A stretch of 64,000 bases of DNA. Source: Planctomicrobium piriforme. GTDB lineage: Bacteria > Planctomycetota > Planctomycetia > Planctomycetales > Planctomycetaceae. A program made the position numbers and the translations under genes. The notes under the pieces were generated by a model. The model searched no databases and was not told where the DNA came from. It saw only the letters and a program-made list of their open reading frames with translations. Of this stretch, positions 43,584 to 52,252 are shown piece after piece. Position 1 is the stretch's first letter. The number at the start of each line of letters is the position of its first letter. The stretch lies in NCBI RefSeq assembly GCF_900113665.1, contig NZ_FOQD01000002.1, positions 248,001 through 312,000 on the forward strand, written 5' to 3'.

Positions 43584-44180
43584 GTGGGCACATTGGCTCT
43601 GATTCTGCAGATCTTGCTGCTGATTGTCGGACTGTTTTTGATTCTCATTATCCTGCTGCAACGCGGACGCGGCGGCGGTCTGGCCGGCGCATTCGGCGGC
43701 ACCGGGGGACAGAGCGCGTTCGGCACCAAGGCCGGCGACTTGTTCACCTGGGTCACCGTCGGAGCGGCCACCCTCTGGGTGTTGCTCGCTGGCGTCAGCG
43801 GCTGCGTGATGCGGAAGTCGGAATCCGAGTTCGGCAAGAAGGCCTTCCCCAGCGCCCAGTCGATTCCCGACGTGAACTCTCCGGAAGGGGTGAAGGCAGA
43901 AACCAAGACCGAAGACGGCATGATTCCGGAGACCAAAACTCCGGCGACTGACGCCATCCCGGCTGCTCCCTCCACCGACGCCAAGCCAGCGGATCCAGCT
44001 GCAGAAATGAAGCCCGCCGCGCCCATGACCGACGCCAAGCCGGCAACCGAAACGCCGCCCGCGACGCCTCCGGCTGCTCCAACGCTCCCTACGCTCCCTG
44101 CGGTCTCGACCGAAACTCCAATGACGACCACGCCTGCGACTCCGGCGCCAGCCGCACCCGCACCCGCCGGCAATCCGTAG
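43584..44180 (+). CDS. secG: SecG preprotein translocase subunit with Pro/Ala/Thr-rich tail
   Basis: A 198-residue protein; SecG proper is about the first 80 residues. It has two membrane helices (~4-25 and ~52-72) and the conserved loop LLQRGRGGGLAGAFGGTGGQ. It starts at GTG 43584 after AAAGGGA. The remaining ~120 residues are low complexity (TPPATPPAAPTLPTLPAVST), much longer than classical SecG. The tail follows the second helix and could contact peptidoglycan or partners. A strong terminator follows. Confidence 0.92.
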   Translation: MGTLALILQILLLIVGLFLILIILLQRGRGGGLAGAFGGTGGQSAFGTKAGDLFTWVTVGAATLWVLLAGVSGCVMRKSESEFGKKAFPSAQSIPDVNSPEGVKAETKTEDGMIPETKTPATDAIPAAPSTDAKPADPAAEMKPAAPMTDAKPATETPPATPPAAPTLPTLPAVSTETPMTTTPATPAPAAPAPAGNP

Positions 44181-44207
44181 TCGTCGAACTGAATTCAAAA
44201 CTTCCTC

Positions 44208-44250
44208 GAGAACGCCGACGCCGTTGAAGCCCGGCGTTCTCAACTTTTTT
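44208..44250 (+). terminator. Rho-independent terminator after secG
   Basis: GAGAACGCCG and CGGCGTTCTC form a perfect 10-bp stem around a 14-base loop, followed by AACTTTTTT. It lies 27 bases beyond the secG stop and ends the tpiA-secG message. Confidence 0.88.
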
Positions 44251-44301
44251 AGATCACGCCTTCACAGGTCGAAATCCTTCCACGGGACACTGGGGACCAC
44301 T

Positions 44302-45183
44302 GTGCTATTAAGTATGACGGGGCACGGCGACGCCAACGGCCAGAACGAGCGACTCAGCGTCACCATTGAGGTCCGCAGCGTCAATAACCGGCACCTCAAG
44401 GTCACCGTCCGCTGCCCTGACGCCTTTATCGCGCTCGAGGCCAACATCGACCGCGTCGTTCGCGAGGTCATCTCCCGCGGCACGCTGACGATTCATCTGC
44501 ACATTCGGCACGTCAATGCCCTCTCGTCCTATCACGTCAACTCCACCGTCGCCCGGCAGTATTTCGAACAGTTGCGAGAACTGTCCCGCGAACTGGGCTT
44601 GGCGGAACCGGCCGAGCTGACGCCGCTGCTGGCGCTGCCTGGCGTCATCGACGACGGGGAATCGCGCTCGGTCGAAGAGTCCGACTGGCCGCTGCTGGAA
44701 ACCGCCCTGATCACGGCGCTCGAAAACCTCCAGAACTTTCGCCGCCAGGAAGGCGCGGCAATGGCCGCCGAACTCCGCGCGATGTGCCTGGTCATCGAAG
44801 AGAACGCCGAGCAGATCGCCCTCCGCGCTCCCAAGGTGGTCGCCGAATACCGCGAACGGATCAAGAACCGCATCAACGATTTTCTCAGCACGCAATCGGT
44901 CAAGGTGGATGACAACGACCTGATTCGCGAAGTCAGCATGTTCGCCGACCGCTGCGACATCTCCGAAGAACTGACGCGACTCCGTTCGCACCTCCAGCAG
45001 TACCGCACCCTGCTCGATTCCGACGGCTCTAACGGTCGCAAGCTCGAATTCCTCGGGCAGGAACTCTTCCGTGAGATCAACACCACCGGCTCCAAAGCCA
45101 ACGATGTCGAAATCGCCCATCGCGTGGTCGAGATGAAAGCCGCCATCGAGAAGATGCGGGAAATCATTCTCAACGTGGAATAA
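44302..45183 (+). CDS. yicC: YicC-family endoribonuclease
   Basis: A 293-residue protein of the YicC family, cytoplasmic endoribonucleases. The N-terminus LLSMTGHGDANGQNERLSVT matches the typical 'M-x-x-S-M-T-G-x-G' start. EVRSVNNRHLKVTVRCPDAF and the C-terminal segment ELFREINTTGSKANDVEIAH are family signatures. I placed the start at GTG 44302, four codons before MTGHG, which gives the usual family length; an upstream in-frame start would overlap the secG terminator. Confidence 0.93.
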   Translation: MLLSMTGHGDANGQNERLSVTIEVRSVNNRHLKVTVRCPDAFIALEANIDRVVREVISRGTLTIHLHIRHVNALSSYHVNSTVARQYFEQLRELSRELGLAEPAELTPLLALPGVIDDGESRSVEESDWPLLETALITALENLQNFRRQEGAAMAAELRAMCLVIEENAEQIALRAPKVVAEYRERIKNRINDFLSTQSVKVDDNDLIREVSMFADRCDISEELTRLRSHLQQYRTLLDSDGSNGRKLEFLGQELFREINTTGSKANDVEIAHRVVEMKAAIEKMREIILNVE

Positions 45184-45186
45184 ATC

Positions 45187-45255
45187 AGGGGATAGGGCAT
45201 AGGGGAAAATTGAGGTTCCTGACTGTCCCCTATCCCCTTCTCCCTATCCTCTACT
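45187..45255. repeat. Imperfect inverted repeat of 'GGGGATAGGG' type
   Basis: CAGGGGATAGGGCATAGGGG faces TCCCCTATCCCCTTCTCCCT. It fills the yicC-VOC gap. Similar CCCCTGTCCCC/GGGGTGAGGGG tracts occur at 13168-13197, 46141-46200 and 56264-56362. Confidence 0.65.
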
Positions 45256-45264
45256 TTCGTCGCC

Positions 45265-45669
45265 ATGCCCACTGACCCCATTCGCGTCAAACAGATCGAC
45301 CACCTGACGCTGGTGGTCAAAGATCTCGAACGCTCCCGGCAGTTCTATGTCGATGTACTGGGAATGCAGGTGGTCCCCCGTCCCGCCTTCTCATTTCCCG
45401 GCCTGTGGTTTCAGGCTGGTTCGACCTTGATTCACCTGATTCTCGAACACCCCGAATCCGGCCCCGCCTTCACCTTCATCCCTGAGAACGCCCTGGTCAG
45501 CCGCACCCGACATTTTGCCTTTGAAGTAGACAACGCCTTGGCGGCGCAGGCCCGACTGCAGGAACTCGGCATCGAAATCATCGCCGGTCCCAAACGCCGC
45601 CCGGACGGCCCGATTCAGCTCTGCGTGTTCGATCCGGACCAGAACGTGGTCGAGTTGTTCAGTTTTTGA
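45265..45669 (+). CDS. Glyoxalase/VOC-family protein
   Basis: A 134-residue vicinal-oxygen-chelate protein with the usual two beta-alpha-beta-beta-beta halves. Metal ligand positions are His in KQIDHLTLVV, His in STLIHLILEH and Glu near QNVVELFSF. SRQFYVDVLGMQVVPRP is the conserved first helix and strand. The family covers glyoxalase I, ring-cleavage dioxygenases and antibiotic-resistance proteins; the specific reaction cannot be told. Confidence 0.88.
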   Translation: MPTDPIRVKQIDHLTLVVKDLERSRQFYVDVLGMQVVPRPAFSFPGLWFQAGSTLIHLILEHPESGPAFTFIPENALVSRTRHFAFEVDNALAAQARLQELGIEIIAGPKRRPDGPIQLCVFDPDQNVVELFSF

Positions 45670-45758
45670 CGCCCGTTGCCATCGCGTCGGGTGAATTCCT
45701 CCAGAATTCCTGCCGTTTTCTTCCCATCCCAGGCCTGACTTCATTAGGTTTGAACAGA

Positions 45759-45806
45759 TTGGGATTTGTTTCGGATTTCGAATTTCGTGCTTCGAATTTC
45801 GCCTCA
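45759..45806. repeat. AT-rich microrepeat arm
   Basis: TTGTTTCGGATTTCGAATTT followed by CGTGCTTCGAATTTCGCC: the single-arm form of the family seen at 1285 and 35314. It overlaps no credible gene; frames across it encode only repeat-derived peptides. Confidence 0.65.
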
Positions 45807-45929
45807 TGAAGCCGCTCCCAAATCGCCATGCGCCCCGTGCGCTGGCTCACAGTGATCGGCAGCGTTTATACTCCGAATTCATCAGGTCGCCTTTCCCGTC
45901 AAATCGCGGTTCGCTCCGTAGAGACAGCC

Positions 45930-46127
45930 ATGCAGGACTTGCCCAAACGAGTGGTGATTGCTTCGATCGCGGTGGCCGCGTTGGTGGCGGTAGCCTCGCT
46001 CTCGGATCTGTTCGTCGGCATCCCGTTCTCTGGCTCCGAACACACCCGCATGATGGACATCCTGTTCATCGTGGCCAGCGGCATCGTGATCTACCTGGGC
46101 CTGAACGCCTACAAAGATTTCAGCTGA
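45930..46127 (+). CDS. Small two-helix membrane protein
   Basis: A 65-residue protein that starts MQDLPKRVVIASIAVAALVA. It has two hydrophobic segments (~7-28 and ~43-60, MMDILFIVASGIVIYLGLNA) joined by a short loop, and ends with a basic/aromatic tail. I chose ATG 45930 because the upstream extension runs through repeat-like DNA. Function is unknown. Its conservation-like hydrophobic pattern and lack of internal stops support a real gene. Confidence 0.65.
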   Translation: MQDLPKRVVIASIAVAALVAVASLSDLFVGIPFSGSEHTRMMDILFIVASGIVIYLGLNAYKDFS

Positions 46128-46464
46128 CGCTGACATCAATCTGTGTCTTTACTCCCTCGCCCCGGTACTCAGGGGAGAGGGCCGGGGTGAGGGGTTTTCT
46201 CGAACCCCAATGGTTCTGAATAGATCCCAATTGAGTGCCGCAGCGTACGAGTACCGACGCGATTCTTGCGACCGGCGAACCAGCATATGGACTCGCATTA
46301 TCACTCTTTGATGCCCTCACTGCGCTTATAAGAACTTTTCGAGAATCCCGCGCACAAGGTTTGAATGCATCTTGACGTTGCGGGTGTTTCTCGGAACACT
46401 CCATACGGCTGACCGAGTCAGCCTGCACGAAACAAGCAACGACCCCCATGATGGAGCGGCATGC
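46128..46464. other. Intergenic region with inverted repeat upstream of phoH
   Basis: Bases 46149-46185 contain CCCTCGCCCCGGTACTCAGG facing GGGAGAGGGCCGGGGTGAGG, a strong inverted repeat of the family also seen at 56264-56362. The rest (46200-46464) shows no gene or clear motif and should hold the PhoH promoter. Confidence 0.55.
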
Positions 46465-47802
46465 ATGCTTTCAGGCGGGAACGCACGACCCAAGCTGTTT
46501 GTGCTCGATACCAACGTCATCCTGCACGATTCTTCCTGCCTGAAATACTTTGAAGAGAATGATCTCGCCGTCCCGATCACGGTCCTCGAAGAGCTGGACC
46601 AGTTCAAAAAGGGAAACGGCGAAATTCATCATCACGCCCGTGAGTTTCTACGGGCACTCGACGAGCTGACCGACGATGTCCTCTGCGACTCCGGCGCTCG
46701 CATCAGTCCCGAACACGGTTCCGTCCGCGTCATTCTTGGGACCGAAACCGACCCGCGACTCAAAGCCCTACTACTTCACGACTCGGCCGATCATCGTATT
46801 CTCAACACGGCGTTGTGGCTGAAACAGCAGGAACCCGAGCGTCAGGTGATCCTCATCACGAAGGACACCAACCTGCGGATGAAGGCCAAGTCCTTCGGCC
46901 TACCCGCTCAGGATTACACGACTGATAAAGCTGAGAGTGTTGACCGGCTATACACAGGCAAACGCGTACTCACCAATCTGCCGAGCACGCTCATCGATCG
47001 TTTCTATGACGATGCCGGGCATGTGGAATTCGCCGCGATTCCTGGTCTCGAAACCGCCACGCCGAACGAAAACTTCGTCCTCAAGAACGGCTCGAAGTCG
47101 GCACTGGCAACCTGCCATGGCGCGAACCAGTATCTCAGCCGGATCAACAAGCCGAGCGCCTTCGGCATCTCCGCTCGCAACTCGGAACAGGTCTTCGCAC
47201 TCACCGCGTTGCTCGACGATTCGATTCAACTCGTTACGCTGACCGGCAAGGCGGGTTCCGGCAAAACGATTCTCGCGCTCGCCGCCGGGCTCGAATGCCG
47301 TCGCAACTATCGCCAGATCCTACTGAGCCGTCCCACGGTGCCGCTCAGCAACAAAGACCTTGGCTTCCTGCCTGGCGACATCAACGCGAAGCTCGACCCA
47401 TACATGCAGCCGCTGTTCGACAACCTGTCGGTGATCCGCCAGGAGCAAGGCAACGGGGAACGGGGAGACAAGCTGCAGGATCTCCTCGATAGCCAGAAAC
47501 TCGAAATCACGCCGCTGGCTTACATTCGCGGCCGCAGCCTGCAAAAGGTGTTCTTCATTGTCGACGAAGCCCAGAACCTTACCCCGCACGAAGTGAAGAC
47601 GATCATCACGCGGGCAGGCGAGGGAACCAAGATCATCCTGACAGGCGACATCCGCCAGATCGACCACCCCTACCTCGACTCCCGCTCCAACGGACTGACC
47701 TACCTGATCAACCGGATGAAAGGGCAATCTCTGTACGCCCACATCGCGCTCGAGAAGAGCGAACGGTCAGTGCTGGCGGAACTGGCGAGTGATTTGCTGT
47801 AG
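46465..47802 (+). CDS. PIN-PhoH fusion protein (PhoH2-type)
   Basis: A 445-residue cytoplasmic protein. Residues ~10-150 are a PIN nuclease domain (LFVLDTNVILHDSSCLKYFE, VLEELDQFKKG). Residues ~230-445 are a PhoH-type P-loop ATPase with LTGKAGSGKTILALAAGLEC (Walker A), FFIVDEAQNLTPHEVKTI (Walker B) and LTGDIRQIDHPYLDSRSNGL. PhoH2 proteins are described as RNA helicase/RNases. ATG 46465 begins just before the PIN domain. It is followed by a GTTGAGGGTTGAGCG repeat. Confidence 0.94.
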   Translation: MLSGGNARPKLFVLDTNVILHDSSCLKYFEENDLAVPITVLEELDQFKKGNGEIHHHAREFLRALDELTDDVLCDSGARISPEHGSVRVILGTETDPRLKALLLHDSADHRILNTALWLKQQEPERQVILITKDTNLRMKAKSFGLPAQDYTTDKAESVDRLYTGKRVLTNLPSTLIDRFYDDAGHVEFAAIPGLETATPNENFVLKNGSKSALATCHGANQYLSRINKPSAFGISARNSEQVFALTALLDDSIQLVTLTGKAGSGKTILALAAGLECRRNYRQILLSRPTVPLSNKDLGFLPGDINAKLDPYMQPLFDNLSVIRQEQGNGERGDKLQDLLDSQKLEITPLAYIRGRSLQKVFFIVDEAQNLTPHEVKTIITRAGEGTKIILTGDIRQIDHPYLDSRSNGLTYLINRMKGQSLYAHIALEKSERSVLAELASDLL

Positions 47803-47969
47803 GCGTTGAGGGTTGAGCGTTGAGCGAAAAGCCATAGCAAGTGGTGATGTGTCTTTCGAGCACGCCGCGTCAGCAAGTGCATTTCTGATCTCACATTGCT
47901 GAATTTGCTTCAGGCGACATATCCTCCCGGCAAAATTGCGCTCTGAATTTCGGCCAGGGAGGTTCGGCC

Positions 47970-48971
47970 ATGCTGCGTTGGTTCGCACTCTATAGCTTGT
48001 TGACCGTGGCGGTGAGCTCAAATCTGCTGGCGGACACTCCGCCAGAAACCGAACAGGAAACGCCCGTCGCCCGACTGGCGGAAGCTCCGATGCCGCTGCC
48101 CTACTCATACGACGCGGTTCTTACGCAAGCGCCAACGCTCACCGCAACAGAGCATCTGCAGGAAGCAGTCCGTCATCTTCAGGAAGCAGGCTTCCCGGAA
48201 GACGCTGCCCGCATTCAGCGGCAACTGGATGAAGTTCTGGAAACCAAACTGAGCGAACTCGCAACCAAGCGCAAGCAGATCGAGGATTTGAAAGCGAGCG
48301 TTGCCGCTCTCGAACTCGAAGTCGGCGCTGCATCGCAATACCTTGTTGAATGCATTTCCGGCGAACTGGATTTGACCACGCTCCATCGCAATGGGGGTTC
48401 CTGGAACTCCCTGCTGGATGGTGATGGCAAGAAAAAACTCCTGCTTGACGACGAACTGTTGATCTCCTCTGGGCCAGTCGATAGGGAGAAATGTTCCGTT
48501 CTGCTGGGAGATTTGTTCGGGAATGGCACCGCAAAAGTTCTCACCGACGTGCGGCTCGCTGCGATTGCCGATCAACCGCAGGCCTATGTCTCTGGAATCA
48601 ATGTTCCCGTAATTCAACAAACGACCGGAGGCACGCCTTTAGTGGGTTACCAGCCAGTCGGAGAAGTGTTGACAGCCACTGTGACTCCCGTTGGCGGGAA
48701 CAAGGTGCGAGTAAAGTTCAGCCTGACGCTATCCATGCAAACCGCAAGGACCATTTCGACTGCGGATGGTCGGCAGATTCCAGAAATCGATTCCCACCTG
48801 CTCCAGGCCGAGGTGGAACTGAAGCCTGATCAAACCATGCTGCTTGTGTCGCCCATGCAGAATAAAGATGGCCAGGTCTTGTGGTTCGCCGCGGTTAATG
48901 TGAGTCCATTGCGGCCGCACACGTCCAAAGCCGTTGAGCACGAATCTGAACAACCGACACAAGTCCGGTGA
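47970..48971 (+). CDS. Mini-secretin-like exported protein, paralogue 1
   Basis: A 333-residue exported protein, first of four tandem paralogues. After a signal peptide (MLRWFALYSLLTVAVSSNLL) and a linker comes the shared helical motif HLQEAVRHLQEAGFPEDAAR (~54-73). A coiled coil follows (~75-115), then a C-terminal domain resembling the secretin core: a strand like QYLVECISGELDLTTLHRNG, then VPVIQQTTGGTPLVGYQPVG, LTATVTPVGGNKVRVKFSLT and a final VELKPDQTMLLVSP. Secretins form outer-membrane rings; here the N0-N3 domains are missing. ATG 47970 is preceded by GGAGGTTCGG. Specific function is unknown. Confidence 0.8.
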   Translation: MLRWFALYSLLTVAVSSNLLADTPPETEQETPVARLAEAPMPLPYSYDAVLTQAPTLTATEHLQEAVRHLQEAGFPEDAARIQRQLDEVLETKLSELATKRKQIEDLKASVAALELEVGAASQYLVECISGELDLTTLHRNGGSWNSLLDGDGKKKLLLDDELLISSGPVDREKCSVLLGDLFGNGTAKVLTDVRLAAIADQPQAYVSGINVPVIQQTTGGTPLVGYQPVGEVLTATVTPVGGNKVRVKFSLTLSMQTARTISTADGRQIPEIDSHLLQAEVELKPDQTMLLVSPMQNKDGQVLWFAAVNVSPLRPHTSKAVEHESEQPTQVR

Positions 48972-49062
48972 CCAATTGCTGAATGCTTCGTTGCCTCGAG
49001 GCAGGAAATAGAAGTAACGTCATCAGGTGTTGAAATCTGCTTCAACTCGCGGAGTTACGGTG

Positions 49063-49986
49063 ATGCGGACTTTCATTCTGTTGAGCTGCGCGGCCTTTGT
49101 CTGTTCTGGAACAACGCTACAGGCACAGGCTCCCTTGCCTCAGCAGCCGGGAAAACAGTCAGTCCCTGCAGCGACTGATGTCGCACATCTACGCGAGGCG
49201 GTGGATCATCTGCGCAAAGCTGGTCTCAGCGAAGACGCCGACCGCATTGAGCGTCAGGCAGATGAACTGCTGGTGACAAAGCAGCAAGAACTTCAGCGAA
49301 AGCAGGCAGAACTCGATGCCCTGCAAGCGGACATTGCTCAACTGCAAGCCGAGACAGGAATACAGAACAGCTATGTCGTTGAGTTGAACGTTTGCGAAAT
49401 TTCGATGACGCAATTCAGGCGATGGGGCGTCGACTGGGGAGCGATCATCGACAATCGGCCTTTTGAAACGGGAGCGAGCTTAAACCCGGGAATACTCCCG
49501 ATAGGCCCGGTCAATTCCAGGAACCTGAGAATTGCCATGGATGCCCTGGCTTCAAATGGAGTTCTCAAGGAAATCGAAAAAGCCACCATGATGACCTCTG
49601 CAAATCGGCTGAGTCGGTTGCACTCAGGCGGCGTGACGCCTGTCTCGCATCAGGCAGACACACAGGCCGTGGAATGGAAACGGTCAGGCACTGTGATCGA
49701 GGTCAAAGTTGTGCCGATTGGCGGAGAAATAGTTCTTGTCGAACTCTTGGCCGAACTCTCCGACGGAGGCGACCACGCTGTCGTCGATGCAGGCAAAATC
49801 ATTGGAACAAACACGGTTTCCGCAACCGTCGAAGTCCCTCTTGGCTCATCGACAATCGTCGCTTACAGCAGCGCCTCCCGCGGCACAGAAGAGATCGGCC
49901 GGTTCACGACGCTGACCGTCAACGCATCTCAGGAAAAGGCCAAGCCACCTGTCGCGCCAATGTCAGGGAACACCAACAAACAATAA
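49063..49986 (+). CDS. Mini-secretin-like exported protein, paralogue 2
   Basis: A 307-residue relative of its neighbours. It has a signal peptide (RTFILLSCAAFVCSGTTLQA), the motif HLREAVDHLRKAGLSEDADR, a coiled coil (~65-105), and the most secretin-like strand of the four: SYVVELNVCEISMTQFRRWG followed by VDWG. This parallels 'vevkvvEvs...lGidW' at the start of the secretin core. The C-terminal half keeps the VTPVSHQADT and IEVKVVPIGGEIVLVELLAE strands. ATG 49063 is preceded by GGAGTTACGG at the same spacing as in the sister genes. Confidence 0.78.
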   Translation: MRTFILLSCAAFVCSGTTLQAQAPLPQQPGKQSVPAATDVAHLREAVDHLRKAGLSEDADRIERQADELLVTKQQELQRKQAELDALQADIAQLQAETGIQNSYVVELNVCEISMTQFRRWGVDWGAIIDNRPFETGASLNPGILPIGPVNSRNLRIAMDALASNGVLKEIEKATMMTSANRLSRLHSGGVTPVSHQADTQAVEWKRSGTVIEVKVVPIGGEIVLVELLAELSDGGDHAVVDAGKIIGTNTVSATVEVPLGSSTIVAYSSASRGTEEIGRFTTLTVNASQEKAKPPVAPMSGNTNKQ

Positions 49987-50143
49987 ACGCGGCATTTGAG
50001 TCAGGCCATATTGTCCATTTCTGGCTCTGGACACTGGCCCCTCGACAGTGGACTCCCTCCCGACTCCTCTTGCCCGAATTCGTCAATTCGCAGTATTTTG
50101 CGGCACTTCTCGCGACACTCTCCCCGAACATGGAGGTTCGGAC

Positions 50144-51217
50144 ATGCTGCAATTGTTCTCGCTGTATTGCGTTGTGACTTGTCTGGCCGGGGCTTCGTTA
50201 ACGGCTGAACTGCCGCCGGAGGAGTCGCAGCCTTCACGGTCAGGAATCGTTCTCGTAGACGACTTCCAGTACTTCCCGCCAGGCCCCTTGGCGCTCGAAA
50301 CCGCCCCGCCGGCTCTCGAACCAGCCGAGGCTCCGGCTCCGATTCCGGCAGGCTCCGATGCCTACCAATATTCTGCTGAGCCTCAAGCGCAAACGCTCCC
50401 CGCGCTGACCTCGACCGAACACCTCCGCGAAGCAGTCCGCCATCTCCGCGAAGCCGGTTTCGGCGAAGACGCCGACCGCATTCAACGCCAGGCAGATGAG
50501 TTGAAGGAAATGAGATTGCAAGAAGTGGCCGAGAAGAAGAAACAGATCGCGGAACTTCAGGCAAATGTCGAGAAACTCGAACTCGAATTGGGAATGGCAG
50601 CTCAATACATGGTCGTATTCTCTTTTTGCGAACTCGATCTCAATAAATTTCGCAGCATGAAGACCACTTGGGAATCGCTTGTGAAAGGGGATCCAAAAAA
50701 AATACCCGCTAAGAACGAAGAGAATTTCATTCCATCCGGAATTGTCGATGAGCAAAAGTTTTCAGCTGCAATTCAAACATTAGAATCGATTGGCGCACTA
50801 AAGATCCTCTCGAACAAGCGTGTGTGTGCATACGCGAACCAACCCTCGGCATACTTATCTGGCGAAGAAGTTGAAGTGATTCAGCAGACCGCCGGAGGCC
50901 CCCCGACAGTCGCTCGTCGTCTTGTGGGAGAAACGCTGATCGCCACAGTGATTCCCCGCGGTGAAAATCGGTCCCTCTTAAAATTGACGTCTGAGTTCTC
51001 AGGCTACGGGACCAGAATGATCACGTCTGCGGATGGTCGAAAGTTCCCTGAGATCTATTCCCGGCCCCTTCAAACCGCTGTCGAATTGAAGGATGAAGAG
51101 ACGCTGGTCTTGGTGAGCCCACAGGCCAAGGAAGATCTGGTCGTTCACTTCATTGCAGTGAAAGTGAGTCCAATCCGCCCCATGTCATCGCGACCCGCTG
51201 CGGCCGAGACTCCGTGA
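50144..51217 (+). CDS. Mini-secretin-like exported protein, paralogue 3
   Basis: A 357-residue protein with a signal peptide (MLQLFSLYCVVTCLAGASLT), a Pro/Glu-rich linker, HLREAVRHLREAGFGEDADR (~90-109), a coiled coil, and the secretin-like domain (VEVIQQTAGGPPTVARRLVG; LIATVIPRGENRSLLKLTSE; AVELKDEETLVLVSPQ). It is closest to paralogue 1 in the 'VIQQT.GG' block. ATG 50144 is preceded by GGAGGTTCGG, identical to paralogue 1, supporting duplication that included the leader. Confidence 0.8.
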   Translation: MLQLFSLYCVVTCLAGASLTAELPPEESQPSRSGIVLVDDFQYFPPGPLALETAPPALEPAEAPAPIPAGSDAYQYSAEPQAQTLPALTSTEHLREAVRHLREAGFGEDADRIQRQADELKEMRLQEVAEKKKQIAELQANVEKLELELGMAAQYMVVFSFCELDLNKFRSMKTTWESLVKGDPKKIPAKNEENFIPSGIVDEQKFSAAIQTLESIGALKILSNKRVCAYANQPSAYLSGEEVEVIQQTAGGPPTVARRLVGETLIATVIPRGENRSLLKLTSEFSGYGTRMITSADGRKFPEIYSRPLQTAVELKDEETLVLVSPQAKEDLVVHFIAVKVSPIRPMSSRPAAAETP

Positions 51218-51292
51218 TACTTCTCACGCCGATCAGGCATTCCCGGTTTGCAGAAGCGATCCACAAAGACATCTGACTTCGAAGGTTCAGAC

Positions 51293-52219
51293 ATGCTGCG
51301 ATTGATCGCCTTATCGAGTCTGCTGTCAGGCATGATGGGTTCGAGCCTGTTGGCGGATGTTCCTCCGGAGCCGAAGCAGGCACCGCCTGCCCCGGAGTTC
51401 GTGGACGAACCCGCCCCCATCCCGCGACCACTCCCAAGTAAATCGGGCCACAAACAGGCTCCGCTTTCGTCATTGGGACACTTGCACTCAGCGGTGTATC
51501 ACCTGCGCGAAGCCGGCTTTAGCGCTGACGCCGACCGCATTCAGCGCCAGGCCGATGAACTGAGAGAAATTCGCATGACTCTGCTCGCGGAAAAGCGCCG
51601 GCAGATGGATGGATTGTCGACGGTCATTTCCGATCTGGAAAAGGAACTGGGAGTCGAGTCGCAGTATCAGTTGGAATGCCGAATGTGCAGGATTTCAAGC
51701 GGCAAGCTGAAACAACTGGGGATGGCGCCTCCATTTCAATTTCCCTCCAACGGCCAGGCGAACACCACGATTCTGCCTCATCCGCAAGCGTTTGAAGAAA
51801 GTATGCACGCTTTAATGACCAAGAGTCTTGCCTGTCAGTTGGCAGAACCCTTTCTCGTTGTCACGACCGGACGCCCGGCATCGGTACACTCAGGCGGTGA
51901 ATTCCCAGTCATCATTCCAGCAGGCGGCGCCACAAAGAGAGCCGACTTTCGCGAGTTTGGCGTTCGGATGGAAGCGATCGTGAATGCCATAGGAGACCAA
52001 CGGGTCAGAATCGATCTCGCCACCGAAGTTTCAGAACGAGACTTCAAGAATGCCGTCAAGATCGAAGGAACTCGCATCCCGGGCATCACCTCGAGATCAG
52101 TCAAGACTCAGGTTGAAATGAACCTGGGCGAAACGATGGTGATGGGCGGAGTCGTTTCCGGCGCCGGGGAAGACGAGACGGAATACGTCGTCGCGCTCAC
52201 CGCGAGTCGCGTGAAGTGA
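51293..52219 (+). CDS. Mini-secretin-like exported protein, paralogue 4
   Basis: A 308-residue protein, last of the array. Signal peptide (LRLIALSSLLSGMMGSSLLA), HLHSAVYHLREAGFSADADR (~63-82), coiled coil, then QYQLECRMCRISSGKLKQLG. Its C-terminal end best matches the secretin consensus: GTRIPGITSRSVKTQVEMNL followed by GETMVMGGVVSG, equivalent to 'iPgl..r...T.v.l.dGqtl.iGGl'. ATG 51293 is preceded by GAAGGTTCAG in the same position. A REP element and the transposase gene follow directly. Confidence 0.82.
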   Translation: MLRLIALSSLLSGMMGSSLLADVPPEPKQAPPAPEFVDEPAPIPRPLPSKSGHKQAPLSSLGHLHSAVYHLREAGFSADADRIQRQADELREIRMTLLAEKRRQMDGLSTVISDLEKELGVESQYQLECRMCRISSGKLKQLGMAPPFQFPSNGQANTTILPHPQAFEESMHALMTKSLACQLAEPFLVVTTGRPASVHSGGEFPVIIPAGGATKRADFREFGVRMEAIVNAIGDQRVRIDLATEVSERDFKNAVKIEGTRIPGITSRSVKTQVEMNLGETMVMGGVVSGAGEDETEYVVALTASRVK

Positions 52220-52252
52220 TCTGAGTCGCTTCCCATCTGTTCTCGATCGTGA

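Noticed and set aside
42375..44243. 622-codon minus-strand frame over HIT, tpiA and secG
   Set aside because: A GC-driven antisense frame; the plus-strand tpiA and secG are unambiguous and the HIT gene occupies the minus strand in another frame.
44224..44301. Upstream extension of yicC
   Set aside because: It would begin inside the secG terminator and add residues absent from the YicC family N-terminus.
45806..46219. 137-codon frame containing the small membrane protein in another phase
   Set aside because: It overlaps the two-helix membrane gene, starts in repeat DNA and ends in the C/G-run repeat.
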